Of a stretch of 64,000 nucleotides of DNA, positions 54,701 to 62,808 are shown piece after piece. Source of the stretch: SIG607 sp045592625 (GTDB taxonomy: Bacteria; Bacillota; Clostridia; Oscillospirales; Acutalibacteraceae); assembly GCA_045592625.1 (NCBI GenBank), contig JAZNVC010000023.1, positions 51,268 to 115,267 on the forward strand, read 5' to 3'. The position numbers and the translations under genes are program-made. The notes under the pieces are model-generated. The model was not told the DNA's origin, searched no databases, and worked only from the letters and a program-made list of their open reading frames with translations. The first letter of the stretch is position 1. Each line of letters starts with the position of its first letter.

Positions 54701-54928
54701 TTTTGCAATATATTCAAGGGTTAAAGGTTCCATATAAACCTTGTCGGCAACAGTTGTATCGGTCATAATTGTTGCGGGGTTGGAGTTACAGAGTATAACC
54801 TCGTATCCTTCCTCTTTAAGTGCAAGACAAGCCTGAGTACCTGCATAGTCAAATTCAGCAGCCTGACCTATAACAATAGGACCCGAGCCGATAATTAGTA
54901 CCTTTTTAATATCTGTTCTTTTAGCCAT
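51755..54928 (-). CDS. carB: Carbamoyl-phosphate synthase large subunit
   Basis: A 1057-residue large subunit with two ATP-grasp halves (IGSGPIVIGQAAEFDYAG near the start, GAGPIRIGQGVEFDYS around residue 550) and a C-terminal MGS-like allosteric domain. It makes carbamoyl phosphate for pyrimidine and arginine synthesis. The glutaminase subunit gene carA, usually next to it, is missing from this operon and must lie elsewhere. Confidence 0.97.
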   Translation of the reverse strand: MAKRTDIKKVLIIGSGPIVIGQAAEFDYAGTQACLALKEEGYEVILCNSNPATIMTDTTVADKVYMEPLTLEYIAKILRYERPDAIVPGIGGQTGLNIAMQLEKKGILKECGVELLGTSSESIERAEDRELFKELCQSIGEPTIPSEITYNLEEAKIAAEKIGYPVVLRPAFTLGGTGGGFANSEEELIEIGLNAFKLSPVHQVLIEKSVKGYKEIEFEVMRDSNDHAITICGMENIDPVGVHTGDSLVVAPIMTLNDHDLKMLNDSAIKLIKELKIEGGCNVQFALNPNSSEYYLIEVNPRVSRSSALASKASGYPIARVTAKIALGMALEEISIANTTAAFEPQLDYVIAKLPRFPFDKFTNASNLLGTQMKATGEVMGIGSNLEECLLKGIRSLEIGVNHLYHHKFDDMTDNELKDYIKEFRDDNIFAIAELLYRGATVEEIHEITKITAFFLEAIKNIIDMEENLKANPFNLDVLKAAKKMGFSDKYTARMWKCDEIDVYNFRKENNLFPVFKMVDTCHTGAYIPYFYSSYTGEHASRLTDKKKIVVLGAGPIRIGQGVEFDYSTVHAVTTIKNSGYEAIIINNNPETVSTDYTTADKLYFEPLTPEDVMNIIEFEKPEGVVASLGGQTAINLAEPLMKRGVKIIGTDCAAIERAENRDSFEKLLTELNIPQPKGKAVTSIKAGLDAANEIGYPVLVRPSFVLGGRAMQIVANEEQLRHYLKTAVEIDEDKPVLVDKYIQGKEVEVDAICDGRDVFVPGIMELVERTGVHSGDSISVYPTFSISDKVKGTILQYAKKLGIGIGIIGLYNIQFIVDEKDVVYIIEVNPRSSRTVPFLSKSTGYSLADIATEVILGKSLKELGIFGLYPEEKKRWYVKVPVFSFNKLRGLDAYLSPEMKSTGEAIGYDDKLNRALYKALQASGMKLQNYGTVLATIADKDKEEALPLIRRFYELGFNIEATSGTAKFLKEHGIRTHVLAKINEGSEEIPDAIRQGYIAYVINTKDISSQGISSDGVEIRKLATENNVTIFTALDTVKVLLDVLEETTLTISTIDA

Positions 54929-54942
54929 TTTTCTTTCCTCCG

Positions 54943-56211
54943 TTATATTTTAAAATCATTAAATACTATTTTACCATCACAAATAGTGAGTTTGCATTTT
55001 CCGTAAAGCTCTTCATTTTCAAAGGGTGTTGCTTTACCGAGCGATAAGAAGTTTTCGCTTTTTACCGTATATTTTTCATTAAGGTCAAATACCGTAAGAT
55101 TTGCCAAACTTCCTACCTTTATTTCACCGCCTATTTCAAAACGCTTTTTGGCGTTTACGTTTAACAGTTCGGTAAGTTTTTCAAGGGTTACTATGCCTGT
55201 TTTCACAAGCTTTGTGTAGCAAACCGCAAAGGCGGTTTCAATTCCAACTACACCCATAAGACTTTTCTCGAGTCCTTTTGATTTTTCATCATTACTGTGG
55301 GGGGCATGGTCGGTAGCAATTACGTCAATGGTGCCGTCCTTTATGCCTTGGATAAGAGCCAGTCTGTCCTCTTCGCTTCTAATGGGAGGATTCATTTTAA
55401 ATCTGCCCTCATCCTTTAGCATCATATCATTCATAGTAAGGTAATGGGGACCTGTTTCGCAGGTTATATCTACACCCTTTGCTTTGGCATTTCTTATAAG
55501 TTCAACACTTTCTTTTGTTGAAATGTGGCAAACGTGGTATTTGCAGCCAACCTTTTTCACAAGTTCAATATCTCGTTCTATCGGACCCCATTCGCTCTCG
55601 GAGCATATGCCCTTATGACCGTGCATTTTTGCATATTCGCCATCGTGTATATATCCGCCCAAAAGCAAACTGTTATCTTCACAGTGAGCTGAAATAATTT
55701 TATTAAGACTTTTGGCTTTCTCCATAGCCGAAAGCATCATCTCTTCACTTTGTACTCCCCTGCCGTCGTCGGAAAAGCCGATTACGAAGTCACTCATAGC
55801 CTCCATATCGGAAAGTTCCTCACCCTTTTGCCCCATTGTAATGGTTCCAAAGGGATGAACCTTTATCACCGCATCCTTTTCAATGATATCAAGCTGTTCC
55901 TTTAAATGAGCATAAGTATCGGGACATGGATTCAAATTAGGCATAGAGCAAACATCGGTATAACCGCCTGCTGCCGAAGCGGCAGTTCCGCTTTTTATGG
56001 TTTCCTTATAAAAAAATCCCGGTTCGCGAAGATGAACATGAACATCAACGAACCCGGGAAAAACAGTAAGCCCTTTTAAATCAAAACAAATAGCAGAGGG
56101 AGAAAACAACTTACGTCCGACTGCCGATATTTTGCCGTCGGAGATAATAATATCCTGAACTGAAAATTGTCCGCCATAATAAACGTTTGCATTTTTAAAC
56201 AGCATTTCCAT
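54943..56211 (-). CDS. pyrC: Dihydroorotase, type I
   Basis: A 422-residue amidohydrolase. The metal site DVHVHLREPGF is near residue 57 and the late TDHAPHS motif is intact. It closes the ring of carbamoyl-aspartate. It is the first gene of the pyrimidine operon, 127 bases after the -10 box, with a hairpin leader in between. Confidence 0.96.
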   Translation of the reverse strand: MEMLFKNANVYYGGQFSVQDIIISDGKISAVGRKLFSPSAICFDLKGLTVFPGFVDVHVHLREPGFFYKETIKSGTAASAAGGYTDVCSMPNLNPCPDTYAHLKEQLDIIEKDAVIKVHPFGTITMGQKGEELSDMEAMSDFVIGFSDDGRGVQSEEMMLSAMEKAKSLNKIISAHCEDNSLLLGGYIHDGEYAKMHGHKGICSESEWGPIERDIELVKKVGCKYHVCHISTKESVELIRNAKAKGVDITCETGPHYLTMNDMMLKDEGRFKMNPPIRSEEDRLALIQGIKDGTIDVIATDHAPHSNDEKSKGLEKSLMGVVGIETAFAVCYTKLVKTGIVTLEKLTELLNVNAKKRFEIGGEIKVGSLANLTVFDLNEKYTVKSENFLSLGKATPFENEELYGKCKLTICDGKIVFNDFKI

Positions 56212-56237
56212 AAGAACCCTCCTATTAGTTATTTACA

Positions 56238-56331
56238 CAAAAAAACAGCCTCGCCGACCGGCAAGGTGTTACCTAAAAAAGCATATGCTTTAATATTTAG
56301 CCTGCCGGCAAAAGCCGAATCAGATTTTATT
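56238..56331 (-). promoter_or_regulatory. Attenuator-like leader of the pyrimidine operon
   Basis: On the minus strand, the terminator CCTTGCCG/CGGCGAGG (56249-56266) is followed by TTTTTTT (56238-56245). Upstream, GCCGGCAGG (around 56300-56308) is complementary to CCTTGCCGG of the terminator and could form an antiterminator, while CGGCTTTTGCCG can sequester it. The competing pairs suggest transcription attenuation. The PyrR-binding consensus is not evident, and pyrR is not in the window. Confidence 0.65.
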
Positions 56332-56337
56332 GCAATT

Positions 56338-56366
56338 ATAATATCATATTAACAATACTTTGTCAA
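56338..56366 (-). promoter_or_regulatory. Promoter of the pyrimidine operon
   Basis: On the minus strand, TTGACA (56361-56366) and TATTAT (56338-56343) with a 17-bp spacer. Confidence 0.78.
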
Positions 56367-56448
56367 GAAGATAAACAACTAAATAATATAAAAAATTATA
56401 AGAAAGTCTTATTATAAATTATACATACTACATAAATTCACTTTTATC

Positions 56449-56477
56449 TTGAAACTTGCTAAAAACTGTAATATAAT
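56449..56477 (+). promoter_or_regulatory. Promoter of the DUF2953-ytfJ operon
   Basis: TTGAAA (56449-56454) and TATAAT (56472-56477) with a 17-bp spacer, 28 bases before the ATG. Confidence 0.7.
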
Positions 56478-56505
56478 GGGTATATTAAATTAGAGGATAA
56501 ATTAT

Positions 56506-57057
56506 ATGGAAATATTTTTAATTATTTTAGGTATCCTTATAGCCTTAATGGTTTTTATACTGCTGTTTAATATTAAAGTTTCAGTAAAAATTGATTATAC
56601 CGATAATGTTTTTACCGAAATAAAGCTTTTCGGAAAACCAGTAAAAAACAAAGGTACTTTGCAGAAAATTTTAAATCACTTAGGCTTTAAGGGTACTGTT
56701 AATTTTATTTTCAGCGAAGAAATCGGCTTTTTCTCACGTCTTAAATACATTATAAAAAAGCTGATTATTTCCCACTTTAAACTCAATATTTTTGTATCAA
56801 GTGATGATGCTGCACAGACCGCCCTTTTATACGGTAGTGTTTGCTCCGTTTTATATCCCGTTGTGGCATTTTTAGAAAGTTTTATCACCTTTAAAGATGA
56901 TGATATGAAAATCCTTTGCGACTATGAAAAGGAGAAAAGCGAACTTCATCTTTTTATTGAAGCAAAAATAAGGGTATTTTATCTGTTAAAAGCAGGTTTT
57001 AAACTGATTCCCATAATTAAAGCTATATTAAGAGAGGTTAAAGAAAATGAGCAATAA
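56506..57057 (+). CDS. DUF2953 membrane-anchored protein
   Basis: A 183-residue protein with one N-terminal transmembrane segment (residues 2-22) and a basic tail. DUF2953 genes are regularly found directly before ytfJ/gerW in sporeformers, as here (11-base overlap). The molecular function is not known; a sporulation role is inferred from context. Confidence 0.82.
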   Translation: MEIFLIILGILIALMVFILLFNIKVSVKIDYTDNVFTEIKLFGKPVKNKGTLQKILNHLGFKGTVNFIFSEEIGFFSRLKYIIKKLIISHFKLNIFVSSDDAAQTALLYGSVCSVLYPVVAFLESFITFKDDDMKILCDYEKEKSELHLFIEAKIRVFYLLKAGFKLIPIIKAILREVKENEQ

Positions 57058-57403
57058 TATTTCAGATATTATCGGTGCTACCGCCGACAAAGCACATTCA
57101 GCATTAAAAAACAATTCTATTTTCGGTGAGCCGATTACTGTTGACAACACCACCATTATTCCCGTTTATAAACTTTCTTTTGGTTTTGCAGGGGGTGGTT
57201 TTGATGGGATTAGCACCAAAAATAACAATTCTATGGCAGGAGCAGCAGGTGCAGGAATCACCAAAAAGCCCGTTTCTTACCTTATAATGAAAGAAGGCGA
57301 AATTTCGGTGCTGAGTGCAGACGAAGAAACAAAGCCCGATTGGTTTTCAAAAATACTAGGTTTTGTAAATGCACAGCTCGAAAGGAAAAATAATGAAGAA
57401 TAA
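57047..57403 (+). CDS. ytfJ: GerW/YtfJ family sporulation protein
   Basis: A 118-residue YtfJ protein with GEPITVDNTTIIPVYKLSFGFAGGG and the glycine-rich AGAAGAGI segment, then KPVSYLIM. In Bacillus it is needed for normal spore germination. It overlaps DUF2953 and the ECF gene (11 bases). Confidence 0.92.
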   Translation: MSNNISDIIGATADKAHSALKNNSIFGEPITVDNTTIIPVYKLSFGFAGGGFDGISTKNNNSMAGAAGAGITKKPVSYLIMKEGEISVLSADEETKPDWFSKILGFVNAQLERKNNEE

Positions 57404-57896
57404 TCCAATTAATACAAGAAAACTTGTATTTGCTTCCCTTTTTGCCGCTCTTACCTTTGTTTCCACTTATTTAAGTTTTCCCATTGTAATTGGTTACGTA
57501 AATCTTGGGGATTGCTTTGTTATTCTTTCGGGAATTGTTTTAGGACCTTACGGTATCGCTTCGGCTATTATCGGCAGTGTGCTGTGTGATTTAATACTGG
57601 GCTATGCCGTATACATACCCGCCACATTTATAATAAAAGGTTTAATGGCTTTTACTGTATATATTTTAGGTTACAAAAAGCACTCCTTTACACGTCAGAT
57701 AATTTCTGCACTTTTAGCTGAAGTCATTATGGTTATTGGATACTTTATATACGAATTTATTTGTATGGGACTCGGCATGGGTGCTCTCGCATCAGTTCCG
57801 TATAACTGTCTCCAAGGTGCTGTGGCGATAATTTCTTCTACTTTGTTTTACGTAGTTTTAAATAAAACAAAAATCATTAAAAGGATGAAATTATGA
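57393..57896 (+). CDS. ECF transporter S component
   Basis: A 167-residue substrate-binding membrane subunit of an energy-coupling-factor importer, from ATG 57393 after AAAGGA. Five or six hydrophobic helices are seen, and helix 1 carries the TRKLVFASLFAALTFV pattern. FPIVIGYVNLGDCFVILSG is typical of the COG4720-type group. The vitamin carried cannot be named. The ECF ATPases are elsewhere. Confidence 0.85.
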   Translation: MKNNPINTRKLVFASLFAALTFVSTYLSFPIVIGYVNLGDCFVILSGIVLGPYGIASAIIGSVLCDLILGYAVYIPATFIIKGLMAFTVYILGYKKHSFTRQIISALLAEVIMVIGYFIYEFICMGLGMGALASVPYNCLQGAVAIISSTLFYVVLNKTKIIKRMKL

Positions 57897-58255
57897 GTTT
57901 AACCCAAAATCCCATTTACATAAAAGAACCAACCGATTTACAGTGCGGTCAAGCCGTTCTTGCTATGCTGACAGGAAAAAGCGTAGAGGAAATTATAAAA
58001 GAATGCAAAACTGAACGAGAAACCACCCTTAGTCAAATGAAGCAGGTTTTAACCCTTAACAATATTAAATTTGACCCCGCAAAAAAAGAGGCAAAAACAA
58101 AAGAAGATTTACCCCAAATTGCAATTCTAAGCCTTGAAACGCCACGTTGTTGGCATTGGTCCCTTTATTTTAAAGGCACTTTTTACGACCCTGAGCACGG
58201 CGTTTTAAACGACTTTCCACAGTGTAACAGAAAATACTACTTTGAAATAAAATAG
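57893..58255 (+). CDS. Small C39-like papain-fold protein
   Basis: A 120-residue soluble protein. An N-terminal QCGQAVLAMLTGKSVEE block places a Cys after a Gln, as in C39-type peptidases, and CWHWSLYFKGTFYDPEHG gives the His and a following Asp. This is about the minimal C39-like core with no signal peptide or ABC domains. It overlaps the ECF gene by four bases. Peptidase activity is inferred only. Confidence 0.7.
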   Translation: MSLTQNPIYIKEPTDLQCGQAVLAMLTGKSVEEIIKECKTERETTLSQMKQVLTLNNIKFDPAKKEAKTKEDLPQIAILSLETPRCWHWSLYFKGTFYDPEHGVLNDFPQCNRKYYFEIK

Positions 58256-58264
58256 CAAACAAAA

Positions 58265-58297
58265 GACGCATTAACCAATCGGGTTAATGCGTCTTTT
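58265..58297. terminator. Bidirectional terminator between two convergent operons
   Basis: GACGCATTAACC pairs perfectly with GGTTAATGCGTC around a five-base loop, with AAAA before and TTTTT after. Confidence 0.9.
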
Positions 58298-58304
58298 TGT
58301 TAAC

Positions 58305-59042
58305 TTAATTTATCTGGACAACAGAGCAAATATAAAAATCATACGGCAGTTCACCGAAAATTATTTTATCTGCAATTTCACTGGCTTCTTCGTTTGTTTC
58401 AAAACCGGTAATAAACAGTTTGCCGTCAGTAATAGCAGAAACTACGCTTGGTGCAGTAATCACGGTTTCATCCACACAAATTGCTATCTGTCCCATGGTT
58501 TTAGTTAGTTCTTCGGTAACAAGGGCAAAAATGCTCGTTCCCGTTTCGTCAAGTTCTAAAAAAACCACGTAGCCTTTACTCTCATCAAAGGCAACATTTG
58601 CAGTTTTTATATGTTTACCTGTAAACAAAATTTCATTACTGTCATAGGTAGAGCCTTTACAAAATGTAATTTGGCCTTTTCGGCATAAGTTTTCTATTCG
58701 ATTGTTAATACTTACTGAATTTTTCCCTTTATCGACGAGACATCTTATGTAAATACCGTTTCCATCAGTTATTTTTGTTTTAAGGACTTTAATATCAGAT
58801 TCCTTAAGACGTTTTTTAATAATATCTGCCGCTTTCTGCATTTGTGCCTTGTTAGTTATTTCATCGGTTTTGATTTCGATTTCGGTATATTTAACATCCT
58901 CTTTTAATTGAATCAACCCTCTGAAATACACGGTTTCACGATTGCCACTGAAGGTAGGCATTCCAAACAAGGCAACATAAGATGCACATATTGTTATAAT
59001 TGCAGAAATAACTATAAGTACAATTAGCAATGTTTTTTTCAT
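58305..59042 (-). CDS. SecD-like periplasmic-domain protein (single membrane anchor)
   Basis: A 245-residue protein from ATG 59040-59042: one N-terminal transmembrane segment, then a region resembling the first extracytoplasmic (P1) domain of SecD. It includes IIKKRLKESDIKV and the GKHIKTANVAFDE to VVFLELDETGTSIFA block, ending with VITAPSVVSAITDG. The other SecD transmembrane helices are absent. It starts right after the transglycosylase stop. Real SecD drives protein export; this short form cannot act alone in that way and may have another envelope role. Confidence 0.75.
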   Translation of the reverse strand: MKKTLLIVLIVISAIITICASYVALFGMPTFSGNRETVYFRGLIQLKEDVKYTEIEIKTDEITNKAQMQKAADIIKKRLKESDIKVLKTKITDGNGIYIRCLVDKGKNSVSINNRIENLCRKGQITFCKGSTYDSNEILFTGKHIKTANVAFDESKGYVVFLELDETGTSIFALVTEELTKTMGQIAICVDETVITAPSVVSAITDGKLFITGFETNEEASEIADKIIFGELPYDFYICSVVQIN

Positions 59043-59043
59043 A

Positions 59044-59769
59044 TTATTTACCTTTGTCACTAAGAATTTTATCAGCTTCCTCTCTTTCAAGATAGCCGTA
59101 TTTTACCATACTGTCAAGCACCTTTTGCTGTCTTTGAGAGGTTAAAGGTGTATTATTATCGGGAGAATATACCGACGGTGCATTAGGTACACCTGCAAGT
59201 TGTGTTGCCTGATAATCGCTTAATTTATCGGGGGTTACCCCATAGTAACCTATGGATGCATCATATATATTATAGTAGCCGCTTCCGTAATAAATATTGT
59301 TTATATAAAACTCAAAAATTTCGTCCTTATGGTAACGCTTTTCAAGTTCTATTGCCATAAACATTTCTGCCGCTTTTCTTTTAAGCTTTTTCTCCTGAGT
59401 AAAATAAAGATTTTTTGCAACCTGCTGAGTAATGGTACTTCCGCCCTCGGTATATTCCCCGTCCTTTAAATTTATAAATATTGCACGAACTGTAGAAACA
59501 ATACTTATTGCACCGTGGTCATAAAAATTGTGGTCCTCAACGGCAATTACAGCATTGGCATATATTTCGGGAATTTCACTTTTTTTAACGTAATTTTCCT
59601 TTGAAGTAAGTTCACTTATTTTTACTTCAATAGGACATTCCTCTATGGCTTTTTTATATTCACTATAACCGACTACAGTTAGATATCCGCCAAATCCTAT
59701 TGCCGCAATAACGGCAATAACTATAACGGTAGCAATCATTTTAAAAATGAATTTTAATAATTTTTTCAT
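59044..59769 (-). CDS. Monofunctional peptidoglycan glycosyltransferase (GT51)
   Basis: A 241-residue protein from ATG 59767-59769: one transmembrane anchor, then a GT51 domain with the catalytic Glu in AVEDHNFYDHGAIS and the second motif EGGSTITQQVAKNLY. There is no transpeptidase domain, so it is a monofunctional transglycosylase that polymerises lipid II. Its start overlaps the greA stop region, so it is probably coupled to greA. Confidence 0.93.
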   Translation of the reverse strand: MKKLLKFIFKMIATVIVIAVIAAIGFGGYLTVVGYSEYKKAIEECPIEVKISELTSKENYVKKSEIPEIYANAVIAVEDHNFYDHGAISIVSTVRAIFINLKDGEYTEGGSTITQQVAKNLYFTQEKKLKRKAAEMFMAIELEKRYHKDEIFEFYINNIYYGSGYYNIYDASIGYYGVTPDKLSDYQATQLAGVPNAPSVYSPDNNTPLTSQRQQKVLDSMVKYGYLEREEADKILSDKGK

Positions 59770-59770
59770 A

Positions 59771-60274
59771 TCAGTAAGCTCTGATATTAAGAGAGCCGTC
59801 GTCCACGCCTTTCTCAATTTTTTTAATTATAACATCATAAGAAAAACCGTTATCAAGCGAAACTGTAACCTTATCCCCTATTTTTTTACCAAGAAGTGCC
59901 TTTCCTATGGGAGATTCAATACTTACAATGTTGCTAAGTGCATCATGGCGTACAGTGGTTACAATCATAATCGTTTCTTCTTCATCGTCTTCTTCGATAT
60001 AATAAGTAATCTTATCAAATATTCCCGCTTCATCGTCAGCAGAATTATCTTCAATTATAACAGCGGTTTTTATCATATTTTTAAGATATCTTATACGGCT
60101 TTCGTTTTTTCCTCTTCTCTGTTTAGCCGCTTTATATTCGAAGTTTTCGCTTAAATCACCGTGGCTTCGGGCAAATTTTACCTCTTCTAAAATTTCAGGC
60201 CGCAAAACACCCATACGGTAATCAAGTTCTTCTTCCATCTTCTTTATATCTTCTTTTGTTAGCTCGTTATGCAT
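59771..60274 (-). CDS. greA: Transcription elongation factor GreA/GreB family
   Basis: A 167-residue protein with an N-terminal coiled coil (the GDLSENFEYKAAKQ tip motif) and a C-terminal FKBP-like domain (SPIGKALLGKKIGDKV). It rescues backtracked RNA polymerase by stimulating transcript cleavage. It may be a second GreA-like copy, because it sits among envelope genes rather than near lysS. Confidence 0.93.
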   Translation of the reverse strand: MHNELTKEDIKKMEEELDYRMGVLRPEILEEVKFARSHGDLSENFEYKAAKQRRGKNESRIRYLKNMIKTAVIIEDNSADDEAGIFDKITYYIEEDDEEETIMIVTTVRHDALSNIVSIESPIGKALLGKKIGDKVTVSLDNGFSYDVIIKKIEKGVDDGSLNIRAY

Positions 60275-60282
60275 AATTTACC

Positions 60283-60948
60283 TTATTTTGTTATACTGTA
60301 GGTCTTTTTATCAATGTAAAATGTACCGCCGTTGCCATCTTCACTTGAGTCAAAGGTGACTGCAATTTTATCATCGGCATCTTCAATTTTTCTTGTATGC
60401 CAATAATTTTCGTTGATTGTTTCGATTCTCTTAACGGTAGCTCCATCATAAGATACTTCAAAAAAGTCGGGGCCGAAGAAACCACAAAGATACATAGAAT
60501 TTTCACCGAAAACATACTTTACGGAGTAACCGCCAAAATCACTATTTTTCCATAAAACAGTGCCTGTTTCAACATCAAGGGCAACCACAGTACCGCCTTC
60601 GGTATAGTAGTACTTTGAATCCTTTTTACCTATTTCGGAAAAGCTTTCAAGCTGAGCAACGTCATAAGCACCCGTTTCTCTGCTCCAAAGAGTATTACCC
60701 TCTTTGTCCTGAGCATAAACAGTTGCTGTTTCTTTATAAGTATTCTCATCATAGGAAATATTCATTTTTATGGTTACTGAAGAATAATCAAACTCGTTTT
60801 TATCTTCACTTTGGTTATTATCGGTTTTCTGAGCCGTATTACCCGTTAAACTATCATCCTTAAGGCTGGGAATAAGCCTCTTATAAAGGCAACCTGAACA
60901 GGTAGCACAAATTATAACCACTAAAACCAATGCTAAAAGTTTTTTCAT
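60283..60948 (-). CDS. Lipoprotein with PQQ-like beta-propeller-type repeats
   Basis: A 221-residue secreted lipoprotein. A hydrophobic signal of about 17 residues ends in the lipobox CSGC. A Ser/Asp/Asn-rich linker follows, then WSRETGAYD and TGTVLWKNSD, which look like PQQ-type repeat blades, too few for a full propeller. The function is unknown. It lies eight bases before greA. Confidence 0.75.
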   Translation of the reverse strand: MKKLLALVLVVIICATCSGCLYKRLIPSLKDDSLTGNTAQKTDNNQSEDKNEFDYSSVTIKMNISYDENTYKETATVYAQDKEGNTLWSRETGAYDVAQLESFSEIGKKDSKYYYTEGGTVVALDVETGTVLWKNSDFGGYSVKYVFGENSMYLCGFFGPDFFEVSYDGATVKRIETINENYWHTRKIEDADDKIAVTFDSSEDGNGGTFYIDKKTYSITK

Positions 60949-60971
60949 AAAAATCCCTCGCTTTACTTTAT

Positions 60972-61835
60972 TTATATTTTAATAATATTGCTCCAAGCAT
61001 AATTTCCATTTTCGTCCAGAACCTCAACACGTACCCATTTATCAAATGGCTTAATCTGATACTGGGCATGAGTAAGGTCTTTACCTCTTGTTATTCTGTC
61101 GGGACCCCAAGCGGCATTTGATAAAAAGTTGATTTTTACACAGTTGCTGCAATCGGCAATAAGCTTATCCCCTTCACGTCTTACATGAACCTCAGGACCT
61201 TGACTTGCATAGTAATCGCCCTTTTTAATAGACTCAAAAATATCTTCGATGCTGTCAGCTTTTACCATAATATATGATTTTGTTTGGTCGCTTCCATTAT
61301 AATAATGGGCGTCATCTGTAGCAGCAATATTTAAAAACATACCTTTATTGGCAATAAGGTCAATAAAATACCCTGAATATGGCCGGCTGCTCTGATTTGC
61401 ATCAGATACGGTATTGTAAATTTCCACAGCAGAAAATCCCTTAAGGCATAACGCTTCTTCGGGGGTGTTGAGCGACCAAGCGGGATGGGCTAAAATCGCA
61501 ATTCCGCCTGCCTTATTGATTTCATCAATTACATGCTGCCGTTTATCCTCTTTTTTTATATCAGGGGCATATTTCATACCAACCCCCACAATATGCATAA
61601 CATCAACAGCAGTGTCGCTGGCTCCCATATTATATTCACAGCCCGAAAGTATTTTAATGCCCGACAATTCCTGTTCACAGCCATATTTCCAATGGTCAGT
61701 TATGGCTATGGCATCAAAGCCTGCCTCTTTATAAATTCTTGCGGCATCATCAGGAGTAACCCTGCCGTCAGAAAGGGTTGTGTGTATATGAAGTCCTACT
61801 TTAAAACGTTTATTACCGAATTTATCAATTATCAT
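60972..61835 (-). CDS. PHP-domain phosphoesterase
   Basis: A 287-residue PHP metalloprotein. The metal-binding series is visible as HIHTTLSDG near residue 17, AITDHWKYG near 43, LAHPAWS and AATDDAHY. The last 70 residues form an added beta-rich domain ending VRVEVLDENGNYAW. Such proteins hydrolyse nucleotides or other phosphoesters; the substrate is unknown. Start and end overlap or adjoin lipoprotein genes. Confidence 0.85.
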   Translation of the reverse strand: MIIDKFGNKRFKVGLHIHTTLSDGRVTPDDAARIYKEAGFDAIAITDHWKYGCEQELSGIKILSGCEYNMGASDTAVDVMHIVGVGMKYAPDIKKEDKRQHVIDEINKAGGIAILAHPAWSLNTPEEALCLKGFSAVEIYNTVSDANQSSRPYSGYFIDLIANKGMFLNIAATDDAHYYNGSDQTKSYIMVKADSIEDIFESIKKGDYYASQGPEVHVRREGDKLIADCSNCVKINFLSNAAWGPDRITRGKDLTHAQYQIKPFDKWVRVEVLDENGNYAWSNIIKI

Positions 61836-62476
61836 TTAAGCTCCTCCAAAATTATATCCGGATATACCCGTGTTTCTAATAGGCTTCCGTCTAAATCTTT
61901 AACAGTAACAGTACATTTAGAAACTCCCTCTAAATAATACATATGGTACATAGTAGCATTTCTACCTGAACCTGAAATAGTATTAAAGGCTTTAATATAA
62001 GATTTACTAACAAAAGAAACCTCAGGGCTGTAAACTGCTTTGTCAACCGTGACTACTATTTCGGTTACGTTCTCGTTATATTCAACCTTTTCTACGCAAT
62101 GCTTCTTATTGTTTTTTTGATAGTCGTCAAGGATGTCCTTTCTTGAAGAAAGATAATCCTCCTTAAAGGTAATATAATCTTTTCTTTTAATGGTAAACAC
62201 AGCCGTATTATCGTCGTGTTTTTTAACACTTAAAAAGCCGTTTTTTTCGTATTGTTTGGTAAGTTTAAACTTAAATTCTTTACCGTGAAGATTTTTATAA
62301 AGTCTTACATCAAGATATACGTTTATGATTTCCTCCGGGTCAAGAAGTTTCTGAACTTCCTCAATACTTTCAGAGTTATTGTTGGTTAAAGGTGCATCGT
62401 CCTCAGTATTACCTACGCAACCGCAAAAAGACAACATTAATAACAGGACCATAACCATTAAAAATGCTTTTTTCAT
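61832..62476 (-). CDS. Lipoprotein of unknown function
   Basis: A 214-residue protein with a typical signal (KKAFLMVMVLLLMLSF) and lipobox FCGC, then a charged domain rich in beta-strand-like stretches. I recognise no family. It heads the leftward operon, with a promoter upstream, and overlaps the PHP gene by four bases. Confidence 0.75.
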   Translation of the reverse strand: MKKAFLMVMVLLLMLSFCGCVGNTEDDAPLTNNNSESIEEVQKLLDPEEIINVYLDVRLYKNLHGKEFKFKLTKQYEKNGFLSVKKHDDNTAVFTIKRKDYITFKEDYLSSRKDILDDYQKNNKKHCVEKVEYNENVTEIVVTVDKAVYSPEVSFVSKSYIKAFNTISGSGRNATMYHMYYLEGVSKCTVTVKDLDGSLLETRVYPDIILEELK

Positions 62477-62508
62477 AGAAATATCCTCATCATAACATAT
62501 TTTTTTAT

Positions 62509-62537
62509 ATTATAACATATATATAATCATTCAGCAA
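62509..62537 (-). promoter_or_regulatory. Promoter of the lipoprotein-PHP-greA operon
   Basis: On the minus strand, TTGCTG (62532-62537) and TATAAT (62509-62514) with a 17-bp spacer, about 33 bases before the ATG. Confidence 0.68.
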
Positions 62538-62570
62538 GAGAGGATAAATAAATTTGGGCAAAAATATCTC

Positions 62571-62599
62571 TTGACAAAAAAATTTCATTATGATATAAT
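62571..62599 (+). promoter_or_regulatory. Promoter of tRNA-Cys
   Basis: Perfect TTGACA (62571-62576) and TATAAT (62594-62599) with a 17-bp spacer. Confidence 0.85.
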
Positions 62600-62614
62600 T
62601 GTCAGCGTTGACAC

Positions 62615-62689
62615 GGCACCATAGCCAAGCGGTAAGGCAGAGGTCTGCAAAACCTTTATGCCCCGGTTCAAATCCGGGTGGTGCCTCCA
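62615..62689 (+). tRNA. tRNA-Cys (GCA), CCA encoded
   Basis: Acceptor GGCACCA/TGGTGCC, anticodon loop CTGCAAA with anticodon GCA, T-arm CCCGGTTCAAATCCGGG. CCA is at 62687-62689. Confidence 0.95.
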
Positions 62690-62691
62690 AA

Positions 62692-62725
62692 AATCCCGTT
62701 CACGAAAGTGGGCGGGATTTTTACT
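62692..62725 (+). terminator. Terminator after tRNA-Cys
   Basis: AAATCCCG..CAC pairs with GTG..CGGGATTT, then TTTAC. A near copy of the hairpin recurs at 63848-63877, and an inverted copy of its left arm lies at about 62762-62777, so the hairpin belongs to a local repeat. Confidence 0.78.
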
Positions 62726-62808
62726 TATTACCTCTTCACTCTTCACTTTTCACTAAAAATTTGTGAACGGGATTTTTGAAAGTAAGAAGTAATAGTGAAT
62801 AGTGAAGA

